Part shown: positions 1 through 9,151 of the stretch, one piece after another
Layout of the letters: each line of letters begins with the position of its first letter
Numbering within the stretch: position 1 is the stretch's first letter
Origin: Desulfuromonadales bacterium
Lineage (GTDB): Bacteria; Desulfobacterota; Desulfuromonadia; Desulfuromonadales; Syntrophotaleaceae
Length of the DNA stretch: 64,000 nt
Reading direction: 5' to 3'
Assembly (NCBI GenBank): GCA_030154185.1
Contig: JASKKK010000004.1
Coordinates: 18,369 to 82,368 of the forward strand
The notes under the pieces: generated by a model
Told to the model about the DNA's origin: nothing
The model's input: only the letters and a program-made list of their open reading frames with translations
Database searches by the model: none
Translations under genes and position numbers: made by a program

Positions 1-2916
1 GAACTGATCGGTGCCAGCCTGCCGGCGATCGAAAAGGCCGAAGACCGCACAATGTTCAAAGAGGCCATGGCCAAAATCGGTGTCGGCGTGCCGCGTTCCG
101 GGCTGGCGCACAGCTACGAAGAAGCCATGGAGATTGTTGAACACGTCGGTTATCCCGCCATTATCCGGCCTTCCTTTACCCTGGGCGGCACCGGCGGAGG
201 CATCGCCTATAACCGGGAAGAATACGAAGCCATGGCCCTGGCCGGTCTCGATGCATCGCCTACCACTGAAATTCTGGTGGAAGAATCGATCATCGGCTGG
301 AAGGAATTCGAACTCGAGGTTATGCGCGACAAGGCCGACAACGTCGTCATCATCTGCTCGATCGAAAACTTCGATGCGATGGGGGTACATACCGGAGACT
401 CCATAACCGTCGCCCCTGCACAGACCCTGACGGACAAGGAATATCAGATCCTGCGCGATGCCTCGATCAGGATCATTCGCGAAATCGGTGTTGATACCGG
501 CGGGTCCAATATCCAGTTCGCCATCAACCCTGCCGATGGTCGGCTGGCGGTTATCGAAATGAACCCGCGAGTTTCGCGTTCCTCGGCTCTGGCCTCCAAG
601 GCTACCGGCTTCCCCATCGCCAAAATCGCCGCCAAATTATCCGTCGGTTTCACCCTTGATGAAATACCCAACGATATTACCAAAGAGACCTTCGCATCCT
701 TCGAACCGACCATCGACTACGTGGTTACCAAAATTCCGCGTTTCACCTTTGAAAAATTCCCTCAGGCCGATAGTACACTGACCACCCAGATGAAGTCTGT
801 CGGCGAAGCCATGTCCATCGGTCGGACCTTCAAGGAAAGCCTGCAAAAAGGGTTGCGTTCCATGGAGATCGGCTCCCACGGTTTCGAAAGCCGGATTTAT
901 GCGTCGCCGGCAGAGTGGGGCAGTCCTCTCGACGATGCGACTGCGGACCAGCTCAACACCAAGCTGCATGTCCCCAACTGGGAACGTATCTGGTACGTCG
1001 CCGATGCCTTCCGTGTTCGCATGGACATATCCGCCATCCACACCGCGACTGGCATCGATCCCTGGTTTCTTTTTCAGATCCAGCAGATCGTTGAAATGGA
1101 AGAACGCCTGATCAATTTGGCGGAACTGCCCAAGGATGCCGAAGAATGGCCCGAGTTGTTGCGCGAAGCCAAGCAGAACGGTTTTTCCGATCGACGGTTG
1201 GCGGAACTTCTGAGCATGAGCGAAGACGAATTGCGCAAGTTGCGTCTCGATTACGGCATTCGTCCCGTTTATAAGCGTGTCGATACCTGTGGCGCCGAGT
1301 TTGTCGCTCATACGCCTTATCTCTACTCGACTTACGAAACCGAATGCGAGGCCATGCCTACCGATCGCAAAAAGATCATGATCCTTGGTGGGGGGCCCAA
1401 CCGCATCGGACAGGGAATCGAGTTCGATTACTGCTGTGTGCACGGAGTCATGGCATTAGCCGAAGACGGCTATGAAACCATTATGGTGAACTGCAACCCC
1501 GAAACGGTTTCCACTGATTACGACACTTCGGACCGCCTCTATTTCGAGCCGCTGACTCTGGAAGATGTTCTCGAAATCGTCCATGTCGAAAATCCGGTAG
1601 GGGTTATCGTTCAGTTCGGCGGTCAAACCCCCTTGAAGCTTGCCGTGGCCTTGGAAGAGGCGGGGGTTCCGATCATCGGTACCACCCCTGACGCCATCGA
1701 CCGGGCCGAAGACCGTGAGCGATTCCAGGCTCTGTTGTTCAAACTCAATCTGCTGCAGCCGGACAATGGACTGGCCCGGTCTTTCGATGAAGCGGAAAAA
1801 GTGGCCGAACGCATCGGATATCCCGTTGTAGTGCGTCCATCCTACGTCCTCGGCGGGCGGGCCATGGAAATCGTCTACCATATCGATGCATTGAGGAATT
1901 ACATGCAGAATGCCGTTCAGGCCTCTCCCGATCATCCGATTCTGATCGACAAGTTTCTCGAACATGCTATCGAGGTTGACGTGGATGCCCTTTGTGACGG
2001 TCAGCAGGTCGTTATCGGCGGCATCATGCAGCATATCGAAGAAGCCGGCATTCACTCCGGCGATTCCGCCTGCGTTTTACCGCCTTTTTCTCTGAAGCAG
2101 GAGATTGTCGAGGAAATTCGCCGCCAAACCCGTGAGCTGGCATTGGAACTCGGAGTGGTCGGGTTGATGAATATCCAGTTCGCTGTCAAGAACGATACCA
2201 TTTACCTGCTCGAGGTGAATCCTCGGGCCAGCCGCACTGTACCGTTCGTTTCCAAAGCAACGAACCGTCCTCTGGCCAAGCTGGCCGCCCGGGTGATGGC
2301 GGGCAAGAGCCTTGAAGATCTGAAAATCGGCGGCGAAATCGTTCCTTCCTACATTTCCGTCAAGGAAGCCGTCTTTCCGTTTGTTAAATTCCCCGGAGTC
2401 GATACGTTGCTTGGTCCCGAAATGAAATCGACCGGTGAAGTCATGGGCATCGATTCCAACTTTTACCAGGCATTCGCAAAAGCTCAGCAGGCTGCCGGGG
2501 TGCGTCTGCCCGTCAAGGGGAAGGTCTTCATCAGTCTTAAAGATGATGATAAGGAAACTTTCCTCGAACCTGCACGGCGTCTCGTTGCCGGCGGGTTTAC
2601 ACTGGTCGCAACCCGCGGAACGGCTTCTTATCTGCAGGCCAATGGGTTGCCGGTAACCGCAATCAACAAAGTCAAGGAGGGGCGCCCGCATTGCGTCGAT
2701 GCTCTGAAGAGCAAAGAGATCGATATGGTTTTCAATACCACTTTTGGTCCGCAATCGGTTGCCGATTCGTATTCGATTCGGCGAACCGCCCTGATGTATA
2801 ACATTGCCTACTACACGACCCTTGAAGGTATCGTTGCAGCGGTCGATTCCGTTCTGGCCCTGGGACGAGAAAAACTTGACGTCATTCCTCTTCAAGAGTA
2901 TTATGCAGGGCAATAG
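1..2916 (+). CDS. carB: Carbamoyl-phosphate synthase large subunit, 5' end outside window
   Basis: Makes carbamoyl phosphate from bicarbonate, ammonia (delivered by the CarA glutaminase) and two ATP, for pyrimidine and arginine synthesis. The reading frame is open from base 1, so the gene begins upstream. By comparison with the usual length of about 1070 residues, roughly 110 amino-terminal residues are missing and 971 are visible. The first ATP-grasp half covers about residues 1-290 of the visible part (AEDR and the glycine-rich GGTGGG loop near 60). The oligomerisation region follows, then the second ATP-grasp half (AEDRERF, later EVNPRASRT). A carboxyl-terminal MGS-like allosteric domain covers about 830-971 ([10 protein letters not shown]). 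No damage is seen. The stop at 2914-2916 is followed by a GC-rich terminator before greA. Confidence 0.97.
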   Translation, partial: ELIGASLPAIEKAEDRTMFKEAMAKIGVGVPRSGLAHSYEEAMEIVEHVGYPAIIRPSFTLGGTGGGIAYNREEYEAMALAGLDASPTTEILVEESIIGWKEFELEVMRDKADNVVIICSIENFDAMGVHTGDSITVAPAQTLTDKEYQILRDASIRIIREIGVDTGGSNIQFAINPADGRLAVIEMNPRVSRSSALASKATGFPIAKIAAKLSVGFTLDEIPNDITKETFASFEPTIDYVVTKIPRFTFEKFPQADSTLTTQMKSVGEAMSIGRTFKESLQKGLRSMEIGSHGFESRIYASPAEWGSPLDDATADQLNTKLHVPNWERIWYVADAFRVRMDISAIHTATGIDPWFLFQIQQIVEMEERLINLAELPKDAEEWPELLREAKQNGFSDRRLAELLSMSEDELRKLRLDYGIRPVYKRVDTCGAEFVAHTPYLYSTYETECEAMPTDRKKIMILGGGPNRIGQGIEFDYCCVHGVMALAEDGYETIMVNCNPETVSTDYDTSDRLYFEPLTLEDVLEIVHVENPVGVIVQFGGQTPLKLAVALEEAGVPIIGTTPDAIDRAEDRERFQALLFKLNLLQPDNGLARSFDEAEKVAERIGYPVVVRPSYVLGGRAMEIVYHIDALRNYMQNAVQASPDHPILIDKFLEHAIEVDVDALCDGQQVVIGGIMQHIEEAGIHSGDSACVLPPFSLKQEIVEEIRRQTRELALELGVVGLMNIQFAVKNDTIYLLEVNPRASRTVPFVSKATNRPLAKLAARVMAGKSLEDLKIGGEIVPSYISVKEAVFPFVKFPGVDTLLGPEMKSTGEVMGIDSNFYQAFAKAQQAAGVRLPVKGKVFISLKDDDKETFLEPARRLVAGGFTLVATRGTASYLQANGLPVTAINKVKEGRPHCVDALKSKEIDMVFNTTFGPQSVADSYSIRRTALMYNIAYYTTLEGIVAAVDSVLALGREKLDVIPLQEYYAGQ

Positions 2917-3014
2917 CCGCCGTGTTTCCGGCGGTATTCGAGTATCTGAGGTATGCGGTTTCCCGCTGAAAGCAAATTTTTTCAGTTGAAACGTGATCTA
3001 TAGACGAACAAACC

Positions 3015-3042
3015 GGGCGGGTTTTCCCGCCCGCTGATTTTT
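3015..3042 (+). terminator. Rho-independent terminator after carB
   Basis: A perfect 7-bp stem GGGCGGG/CCCGCCC (3015-3021 with 3026-3032) has a TTTT loop and is followed by GCTGATTTTT. It lies between carB and greA, so it probably ends the car transcript. The T run is displaced by four bases. Confidence 0.7.
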
Positions 3043-3065
3043 ACAGAAGAGGGTTAAATCGTAAC

Positions 3066-3539
3066 ATGTCCAGTATTCCAATGACCGAAGAAGGTTACCG
3101 CAGTCTCCAAGACGAATTAAAACGTCTGATCCGGGTGGAGCGTCCGAAGGTTGTTCAGGATATTGCCGAAGCTCGCAGCCATGGAGACCTTTCGGAAAAC
3201 GCCGAATATGATGCCGCCAAGAATCGTCAGGGGTTTATCGAGGGGCGGATCAAGGAACTCAACGATAAAATTGCACGCGCCGAAGTTATCAAGCCCGGCT
3301 CCGTCAACACGGATAAAATCGTCTTTGGAGCCAGCGTCACTCTGTTTGACGTCGATACCGAGAACGAAGTAACCTATAAAATCGTCGGCGAAGATGAAGC
3401 CGATCTTAAAGTCGGAAAGATTTCTGTCACGTCACCTGTTGGCAGAGCCCTGATCGGCCATCGTCTCGATGAAGAGGTCCGTATCAAGGTCCCTTCCGGG
3501 GTGAAAATATATGAAGTGGTGAACATCCAATACATGTGA
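3066..3539 (+). CDS. greA: Transcription elongation factor GreA
   Basis: A 157-residue protein, the normal GreA length. GreA enters the secondary channel of RNA polymerase and stimulates cleavage of backtracked transcripts. The amino-terminal antiparallel coiled coil (about residues 8-75) carries the typical ARSHGDLSENAEYDAAK segment with the acidic tip residues. The carboxyl-terminal FKBP-like domain (about 80-157) ends with SPVGRALIGHRLDEEV. The start MSSIPMTEEGY is the usual GreA beginning and follows a GAAGAGGG ribosome site. It sits between carB and the recG pair on the same strand. Confidence 0.97.
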   Translation: MSSIPMTEEGYRSLQDELKRLIRVERPKVVQDIAEARSHGDLSENAEYDAAKNRQGFIEGRIKELNDKIARAEVIKPGSVNTDKIVFGASVTLFDVDTENEVTYKIVGEDEADLKVGKISVTSPVGRALIGHRLDEEVRIKVPSGVKIYEVVNIQYM

Positions 3540-3585
3540 GTGGGGCTTCTTCAATTTATCCCGTTACAAGGGAAAGGAACGATTA

Positions 3586-3789
3586 ATGAGCCAGAAAATT
3601 ACCAAAGATATGAAGTTTAGTGAAATCCTTGAATTCGGCCAGCCTGTCATTCAGGTTTTCAAGAAGTACAACATGGGCTGTCTGGGTTGTGCGGTCGCCA
3701 GATTCGAGACTCTTGAGCAGGGTGCCAATGCCCACGGTGTAAATGTCGACGAGCTGCTCAAGGATCTTAACGCCGCTTTGGAAAACTGA
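3586..3789 (+). CDS. DUF1858 domain protein with CxxC motif
   Basis: A 67-residue protein that matches the small DUF1858 family: an acidic/hydrophobic start, then VIQVFKKYNMGCLGCAVA, with a CxxC pair at about residues 33-36, and a helical tail. Related domains are found alone or fused to redox and hybrid-cluster-type proteins, mostly in anaerobes. A disulfide-linked or metal-binding dimer role is often guessed but not established. A ribosome site GGAAAGGAACG precedes the ATG. The gene ends 17 bp before recG, with AAGGAGGG for recG in the gap, so the two are likely co-transcribed. Confidence 0.85.
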   Translation: MSQKITKDMKFSEILEFGQPVIQVFKKYNMGCLGCAVARFETLEQGANAHGVNVDELLKDLNAALEN

Positions 3790-3806
3790 TAAGGAGGGCA
3801 GGGGGC

Positions 3807-5960
3807 ATGTCCCTTAAGCCCACCTATGAACAAAAGCATAAACTCCTTGCCACTCCCCTGGAGTCCATCCGGGGAGTTGGCCCCCGCCTCGTGGAAAAGT
3901 TCGCAAAAATGGGGCTATCGACGGTTGAACATGCCCTTTTCACCCTGCCTTTTCGTTACGAAGACCGCCGTCGTCTTACCCGCATCTCGCAATTAACACC
4001 AGACACCAGAGATATCTTTTTCGGATCGGTGCTTGCCGCCGGAGAAAAAACCACCTCGCGTTCTCATCGGAAGCTGTACGAAGTTATTGTCGGTGATGGC
4101 AGTGGCACTGTCAGTCTCAAGTGGTTTCATTATCGAAAACCCTGGATTGAAAAACAGTATCCTGTCGGCCGGCGGGGGGTCTTTTACGGCGAAATAAAGC
4201 GTTTCGGCTCGATACTCGAAATTCACCATCCGGATGTGGAGTTTCTCAGTCAGGGGCAATCACCCGAGGCCCTGTTGCAATCGGACCCTCTCAATTTCGG
4301 GCGTATTCTTCCCGTTTATCCCCTGACCGAAGGGTTGACGCAAAAAAAGGCCCGCAAGATCTGGAAGGAGATTGTGGACCGTTTTGCCGGTCTGGCGGAA
4401 TCTCCGATTCCCGAGGAGATTCGCCGGCGCCAACGTCTGCTGCCGCTATCCGATGCCTTGCGCCAAGTCCATTTTCCGCATTCCGATTCCTCATTAAAAA
4501 AATTGGAAGAGAGAAGGGACGCCGCCAGAAGAACCCTGGTGTTTGACGAATTCTTTTATCTTGAACTCGGTATGGCCCTGAAACGGCGGGGTATTTTGCT
4601 CGAACAAGGTCACGCTTTTCGCGTGGAGCACTTATATACCAAGCCTTTGGCCAGGATGCTTCCGTTCAGGCTGACCGAGGCGCAGCGCAGAGTGCTTGGC
4701 GAGATCAAAAAGGATATGATGGCACCGCATCCGATGAATCGTCTTCTTCAAGGAGATGTCGGCAGCGGCAAGACGGTTGTGGCGCTTATGGCAGCTTTGG
4801 TAGCCATCGAAAATAATACCCAGGTTGCCGTGGTTGCTCCTACGGAAATCTTGGCGGAGCAACATTTTTTTCAATTTCAAGGTTGGATGAAAGCTTTGGG
4901 ATTGCATGTGGTTTTTTTGTCGGGAGCTACATCAGCGGCAGAACGACGGGATATTCTGGAACAACTCCAAACAGGCCATGCCCATATGGTTGTGGGAACG
5001 CATGCCGTTCTTCAGAAGGATGTCCATTTTGCCAATCTCGGCCTGGGAATTATCGACGAACAACACAGGTTCGGCGTTTTACAAAGGGGATGTCTGCGTA
5101 AAAAGGGGAAGCATCCCGATCTCTTGGTCATGACGGCAACTCCGATTCCCCGCACTCTTGCCTTGACCGTATACGGTGATCTCTCCTTGTCGGTCATCGA
5201 TCAGCTGCCACCAGGCAGGAGCCCGGTGGTCACCAAGGTCCTTCTGGAGGGTCAACGTCGCAAGGCCTTCGAAGAGATTTCCAGAGAATTAAACGAAGGC
5301 CGTCAGGCCTATATTGTCTATCCCCTGGTTGAAGAGACGGAAAAAAGCGACTTGCTTGCAGCTACCGAAGGGGCTGAATATCTAAGCGCGAAGATTTTTC
5401 CCGACAAGACTATCGGAGTGCTCCATGGCAAGATGCGCACCGATGAAAAGGAAACGATCATGCGTTCTTTCAAGTCGGGGAATTTGGATGTCCTTGTTTC
5501 GACAACCGTCATTGAGGTCGGTATCGATGTGCCGAACGCCACGGTAATGATGATAGAACATGCCGAGCGATTCGGTCTTGCGCAATTGCATCAGCTGCGC
5601 GGACGGGTCGGACGTGGCGCTTGTCAAAGTTATTGCCTGATGATCAGATCCCGCAGGTGCAGCGAAGACGGACTCCGAAGACTTGAAGTTATGGCTTCAA
5701 CGACGGACGGTTTCAAAATTGCCGAAGCGGATTTGGAAATTAGAGGGCCCGGAGAATTCCTCGGCACCCGACAGGCCGGGGTGCCGGACTTTCGAGTTGC
5801 CAATCTTCTGAGCGACGGTCGTGTTCTCGAACAGGCACGGCAAGAAGCTTTTTCCATTGCCGAAGACCCTGCATTTTTGACCGCTGACCGGTACGGAGAG
5901 CTTCGCCAGGCCTTAAAAGACCGGTGGGGTGACCGTCTCGAGTTGGCAAGCCTCGGGTGA
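3807..5960 (+). CDS. recG: ATP-dependent DNA helicase RecG
   Basis: A 717-residue branch-migration helicase that remodels stalled forks and Holliday junctions. The amino-terminal wedge/OB-fold region covers about residues 10-230 (LESIRGVGP helix-hairpin start, FFGSVLAAGEKTTS OB strand). A superfamily 2 helicase core follows, with Walker A GDVGSGKT near residue 316, the RecG-type box DEQHRFG near 417, TATPIPRTLA, and the HQLRGRVGRG arginine-finger motif. The carboxyl-terminal ADLEIRGPGEFLGTRQAG TRG-type wedge is present. Length fits the family (E. coli RecG is 693 residues). The start ATG is at 3807 behind AAGGAGGGCAGGGGGC. No clear terminator follows; the next feature is the HUH cassette. Confidence 0.96.
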   Translation: MSLKPTYEQKHKLLATPLESIRGVGPRLVEKFAKMGLSTVEHALFTLPFRYEDRRRLTRISQLTPDTRDIFFGSVLAAGEKTTSRSHRKLYEVIVGDGSGTVSLKWFHYRKPWIEKQYPVGRRGVFYGEIKRFGSILEIHHPDVEFLSQGQSPEALLQSDPLNFGRILPVYPLTEGLTQKKARKIWKEIVDRFAGLAESPIPEEIRRRQRLLPLSDALRQVHFPHSDSSLKKLEERRDAARRTLVFDEFFYLELGMALKRRGILLEQGHAFRVEHLYTKPLARMLPFRLTEAQRRVLGEIKKDMMAPHPMNRLLQGDVGSGKTVVALMAALVAIENNTQVAVVAPTEILAEQHFFQFQGWMKALGLHVVFLSGATSAAERRDILEQLQTGHAHMVVGTHAVLQKDVHFANLGLGIIDEQHRFGVLQRGCLRKKGKHPDLLVMTATPIPRTLALTVYGDLSLSVIDQLPPGRSPVVTKVLLEGQRRKAFEEISRELNEGRQAYIVYPLVEETEKSDLLAATEGAEYLSAKIFPDKTIGVLHGKMRTDEKETIMRSFKSGNLDVLVSTTVIEVGIDVPNATVMMIEHAERFGLAQLHQLRGRVGRGACQSYCLMIRSRRCSEDGLRRLEVMASTTDGFKIAEADLEIRGPGEFLGTRQAGVPDFRVANLLSDGRVLEQARQEAFSIAEDPAFLTADRYGELRQALKDRWGDRLELASLG

Positions 5961-5997
5961 TGTATTCCAGGCGATGGTTGCGAATCTTTAGGTTTAC

Positions 5998-6062
5998 ATA
6001 ATATATATTATCCGACTCAACGGGTAATCTTGCCTGGGGAGGTCTTCTATGACTTCCCCAGG
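5998..6062 (+). promoter_or_regulatory. AT palindrome and start-codon hairpin of the HUH cassette
   Basis: A perfect 14-bp palindrome ATAATATATATTAT (5998-6011) is followed by an 8-bp perfect stem CCTGGGGA/TCCCCAGG (6033-6040 with 6055-6062). The 14-nt loop contains the ATG of the next ORF at 6049. The Shine-Dalgarno-like GGGGAGG spans the 5' arm and the first loop bases, so the hairpin would hide the ribosome site. It could be a translational control element, a Rep binding site or part of a replication/transposition end. The structure is read directly; the role is inference. Confidence 0.55.
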
Positions 6063-6267
6063 TCAACGCGTCCATGCTGAGGCTACCGCCCGTCTCGATC
6101 GGCTGCAATTCTACGTTGACAGCCTGACCAATATCGAGCGTTCCAAGCTCGCCGCTCGCTATCTCCGCAAAGTCCCCGAAAAATACCGCCGCTATCTGCT
6201 GCGTAAGCTGACCATTGCACAGCTGGCCTTCTGTGAAGTCTTTTCGCGGGAGGTGAACGGATGGTAG
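6049..6267 (+). CDS. Leader ORF of HUH cassette, unknown function
   Basis: A 72-residue basic helical protein (two R/K-rich segments, RLDRLQFYVDSLTNIERSK and RYLRKVPEKYRRYLLRK) that I do not recognise. Its stop TAG (6265-6267) overlaps the ATG of the HUH protein at 6261, and a GGGAGG site inside its last codons serves that gene, so the two are probably translationally coupled. Residues from about 9 onward are repeated at 13010-13202 as a decayed copy with about 94 percent nucleotide identity. That duplication suggests this ORF belongs to a multi-copy element. A DNA-binding or plasmid-type copy control role is possible but unproven. Confidence 0.6.
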   Translation: MTSPGQRVHAEATARLDRLQFYVDSLTNIERSKLAARYLRKVPEKYRRYLLRKLTIAQLAFCEVFSREVNGW

Positions 6268-7289
6268 CCCCCACCTCTGCACGGCTCCAAGATCCCGGTC
6301 CAGAGCAACGGAGGCAGGACGAGTCTTCGCCCTTGCGAGAGCGAGTCCACGCCGACGATGTGACGGGATCGGCGTTTGTCGATCCCGAGCGAAGCGCTTT
6401 TGGCGCGGAGCGATCACCGCTTGTTTCTTCTCCCATATCTCAAAAACCCCTTCCGGAAACCATCGAACTTTACCAGCAGACCATTAGAGTCAAGCGAATC
6501 TTTTATGGTCGGATCCCTGTCGCTCCTAATCGTAAAGACACGGAACTGCAGGGCTTTTCCGATAAGTCCCGAGGCCGACTCCGGTTCGTTGCTGCTAATG
6601 CGGGTCATCATCTGATCAGTCAGTTTTGCCTGACCTATCACAACCTGTGGCCCATCGATGGCCGGGAGTTCAAGCGACAAACCAATCTGTTCTTAACTCG
6701 TGTGCGGCAACACTTCAAGGGGGTTCGGTATCTGTGGGTTGGGGAGTTTCAGAGGCGTGGTTGCCCTCACCTGCATTTTTATTCTTCCATTCCAGTAACC
6801 CCTGAAAATCACGAATTCCTTGCTCGTACCTGGCACTCGATTGCCGATCCCAATAGCACCGACCACCTGATCTGGCACCGCCACCCGAGCACCTTCATTC
6901 CGTGGGAAATGTTCACCGGTTCCTATCTCTGCAAGTACCTCGACAAGCAACACCAGAAGGCCATTCCCGAGGGCTTCCGGTCCTTTGGCCGCTGGTGGGG
7001 TAACAGTCGGGGGTTGGTCGACAAACCGAAGATTACGACTCCCGAAGAGATCGACAACGAATTTTCCTATGAAATCATAGACCATGAAACCGGCGAGATC
7101 CTCGAAGAGTTCAAAGCTTCCGTCTGGATTCTGCGCCAGATCGGACGTTATCACGAGCATAAGAACCGCCGGTCATGGTTCCGGAAGACCTCCAGAACCA
7201 CAAGCGCTCTGACCGGTGCGCCCATATTCCGGCAGTTGCTGGACTATCTACGGAAGCAACCGCCATTACCTCAGCCCGTCCCATTTTGA
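6261..7289 (+). CDS. HUH-type replication-initiation / rolling-circle endonuclease
   Basis: A 342-residue protein with the three motifs expected of HUH Rep proteins of the phage/plasmid REP_ORF2-G2P type. Motif 1 is QFCLTYHNL near residue 121. The metal-binding HUH motif CPHLHFY near 168 sits after RYLWVGEFQRRG. A YLCKYLDK segment near 222 supplies candidate catalytic tyrosines. Such enzymes nick one strand and form a 5'-phosphotyrosine, as in filamentous phages, small plasmids and some transposons. The first 75 residues are arginine-rich and low in complexity, and their DNA contains a GGGATCG/CGATCCC hairpin (6365-6386). The gene is coupled to the leader ORF and followed by a 59-residue ORF. 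Coat, Zot or other inovirus genes are not seen here. Confidence 0.8.
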   Translation: MVAPTSARLQDPGPEQRRQDESSPLRERVHADDVTGSAFVDPERSAFGAERSPLVSSPISQKPLPETIELYQQTIRVKRIFYGRIPVAPNRKDTELQGFSDKSRGRLRFVAANAGHHLISQFCLTYHNLWPIDGREFKRQTNLFLTRVRQHFKGVRYLWVGEFQRRGCPHLHFYSSIPVTPENHEFLARTWHSIADPNSTDHLIWHRHPSTFIPWEMFTGSYLCKYLDKQHQKAIPEGFRSFGRWWGNSRGLVDKPKITTPEEIDNEFSYEIIDHETGEILEEFKASVWILRQIGRYHEHKNRRSWFRKTSRTTSALTGAPIFRQLLDYLRKQPPLPQPVPF

Positions 7290-7307
7290 CCAGCAAAGGA
7301 GAATCCC

Positions 7308-7487
7308 ATGCCGAATGTCATCGAATCGATTATCAACATTGCCGACCATCCGGACAACTTCTACCGTGTCCAGATTGCTCAGTACCGGAAAGGAAACGAT
7401 GAAGACGCCGATATCATCAAGGAATTCGACCTTGCCCGCAACGATACCACCGGTCTCCTTCTCACGATTCGCAGCCTTAACCGATAA
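7308..7487 (+). CDS. Small acidic ORF downstream of HUH protein
   Basis: A 59-residue ORF starting MPNVIESIINIADHP, with a good AAAGGAG site 7 bases ahead of the ATG and a stop 4 bases before a strong terminator. Position after a Rep gene recalls the small single-strand binding or accessory proteins of filamentous phages, but no such motif is recognisable. It probably belongs to the same transcript as the HUH gene. Function unknown. Confidence 0.55.
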   Translation: MPNVIESIINIADHPDNFYRVQIAQYRKGNDEDADIIKEFDLARNDTTGLLLTIRSLNR

Positions 7488-7490
7488 CGA

Positions 7491-7517
7491 GGACGGTACA
7501 AGTAATACCGTCCTTTT
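7491..7517 (+). terminator. Rho-independent terminator closing the HUH cassette
   Basis: A perfect 8-bp stem GGACGGTA/TACCGTCC (7491-7498 with 7506-7513) has a 7-nt loop and is followed directly by TTTT. It lies 3 bases after the stop of the 59-residue ORF. Confidence 0.75.
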
Positions 7518-8000
7518 ATGCCATTTTTGGCAGTTGCTGCATGGTAGCAATCCACTGAAAGAGTAGCGAGTACCCCACGCTGCCGGGGTTGGGGTTTGAC
7601 CTTGAAAGTTCACAGAGGGACCGGGTTTTGACCCTCTTTCTTGCTGTCTGCAACGTGCCCAAGTGGGGGCCGATATTTAACTCCAGTTTTGGCCTGTTTT
7701 TGTTATGGGGAGCTTGCGGGGGGCATTTTCGATTTTGACAATCGACTTATTCAGACCAGGAATATCGAAGACAGCGTCCGATGTGTTGTTCCGTGCCAGG
7801 CTTTGAAAAGGAAAAGGCTCCCACATACTTGAGGAGCCTTTCCTTTTTAGATTTTCAACAAAGGTTTCCGTTGTTGGGGCTCTTTTGTTTTTATAGAGCT
7901 AAATCGTCATTGACAGAATCTGAGTTATACCCACTCGATTTCGTGTACCGTTGGGTCTGTCTTGACGATATCGATAAGACTGACGCTATCTTATGGTATG
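7518..8000. other. Non-coding region with hairpins between HUH cassette and oxidoreductase
   Basis: No convincing gene. Visible structures are an AGAGGG/CCCTCT stem (7614-7619 with 7632-7637) and the larger hairpin listed at 7806-7848. The few ORFs here lack ribosome sites and family resemblance. It may hold the missing right end of the HUH element. Confidence 0.5.
7806..7848. terminator. Bidirectional terminator-like hairpin
   Basis: AAGGCTCC (7814-7821) pairs with GGAGCCTT (7833-7840), extended by A-rich and T-rich flanks, giving T runs on both strands. It could end the minus-strand flavin oxidoreductase transcript, whose stop is about 150 bases away, or leftward/rightward readthrough. Confidence 0.6.
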
Positions 8001-9098
8001 TCATTCCGATTCAAAGTTGAGCACGCAGAGATTACCGGCCGGATTGGGACGGAAGCACCCATTGCAAGAGGTGCAGCGGGCCGGTCGGCAATCGCCATCC
8101 TGCCAGCGCTTTACAAGCTGCGGTTCGGCCAGCAGCGGTCGCGCCATGGAGAAGTAATCGATTGGCGTAGTTTTCAGCAGATTTTTAATCACCTCGATCG
8201 AGCGCAGGCCGCCCACCAGCAGAATCGGTACGTCAAGTTCATCGGCGAGTTGCGCGGCATGTTCGGCGTTGTATGCTTCCTTTTCGGGAGCGTCGATGCG
8301 CATACGACAGGGGCCGAGTTTTCCGGAGGCAAAGGTGCCACAACTGACTTCGATGGCATCGATGCCGCTGGCAGCCAGTTCTCGACAGAGGTAGCGACAA
8401 TCCTCAAAGGTAGCGCCCTTTTCGATATAGTCTTCCGCGTTAAGTTTGATCAACACCGGGTAATCTGCGCCCACCCGGCTGCGAACTTCGTTGAAAATTT
8501 CCAGGATAATGCGCGCACGATTCTCGATTGAACCGCCGTATTCGTCGGTGCGGCGATTGTAGTAGGGGCACAGGAACTGGTTGAGCAGGTAGCCATGAGC
8601 ACTGTGAAGCTGGATGCCGTCGAAACCAGCCGCCTTGGCCCGGGTAGCGGCCTCGCCATAGGCTTTGACCAGGGTTTGAATATTTTCCTGGGACATCTCA
8701 TGGGGAACCACCTTGAAGGCCAGGTCGGCGACCTCAGACGGTCCCCAGATGTTCCGATCTTCGGTCCGATAATTGGTTTGCGAACCGCCGTAGGCGAGCT
8801 GCATGACGATGCGGCTGCCATGACTATGCACCATCTCGGTCAGTGGGCGGTAATCTTCGATGAAACTGTCGTCGTAGATGCCCATCATGCCAGGGTTGGG
8901 CTGTTCCTCGGCCAAGGGAAATGCGTAGCCCGTGATGATAAGACCGACTCCCCCACATGCCAATCCCTCGTAGAGCTTGAACAGCGACTCAGTCATGTGG
9001 CCAGACTGGTCGGCCATGTTTTCCCAGGTTGCACTGCGGATCAGGCGGTTCTTGAGGGTCATGGAATTAATCTTTGTTTCGTCGAATAGGGTGCGCAT
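8001..9098 (-). CDS. NADH:flavin oxidoreductase, Old Yellow Enzyme family
   Basis: A 365-residue FMN-dependent TIM-barrel oxidoreductase that would reduce activated C=C bonds with NAD(P)H. It starts MRTLFDETKINSMTLKNR and has the family segments RSATWENMAD, GITGYAF-like glycine strand, QLHSAHGYLLNQFL and RTDEYGGSIENRAR. The last 25 residues carry four cysteines (C-x2-C-x2-C-x9-C). This recalls the [4Fe-4S] loop of 2-enoate and 2,4-dienoyl-CoA reductases but is slightly compressed, and the FAD/NAD domains of those long enzymes are absent. The chosen ATG at 9098 has an AAGGGAGAG site; an upstream in-frame ATG at 9116 does not. It diverges from an HxlR regulator that probably controls it. Confidence 0.88.
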   Translation of the reverse strand: MRTLFDETKINSMTLKNRLIRSATWENMADQSGHMTESLFKLYEGLACGGVGLIITGYAFPLAEEQPNPGMMGIYDDSFIEDYRPLTEMVHSHGSRIVMQLAYGGSQTNYRTEDRNIWGPSEVADLAFKVVPHEMSQENIQTLVKAYGEAATRAKAAGFDGIQLHSAHGYLLNQFLCPYYNRRTDEYGGSIENRARIILEIFNEVRSRVGADYPVLIKLNAEDYIEKGATFEDCRYLCRELAASGIDAIEVSCGTFASGKLGPCRMRIDAPEKEAYNAEHAAQLADELDVPILLVGGLRSIEVIKNLLKTTPIDYFSMARPLLAEPQLVKRWQDGDCRPARCTSCNGCFRPNPAGNLCVLNFESE

Positions 9099-9151
9099 AA
9101 TATCTCTCCCTTGCAATAGATGCTTTTGAGGTAATTGGGCAGGTTCTTAGG

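Noticed and set aside
7641..7832. Small ORF downstream of the HUH cassette as a possible coat protein
   Set aside because: No signal peptide and membrane-segment pattern typical of phage coat proteins, and no ribosome site.
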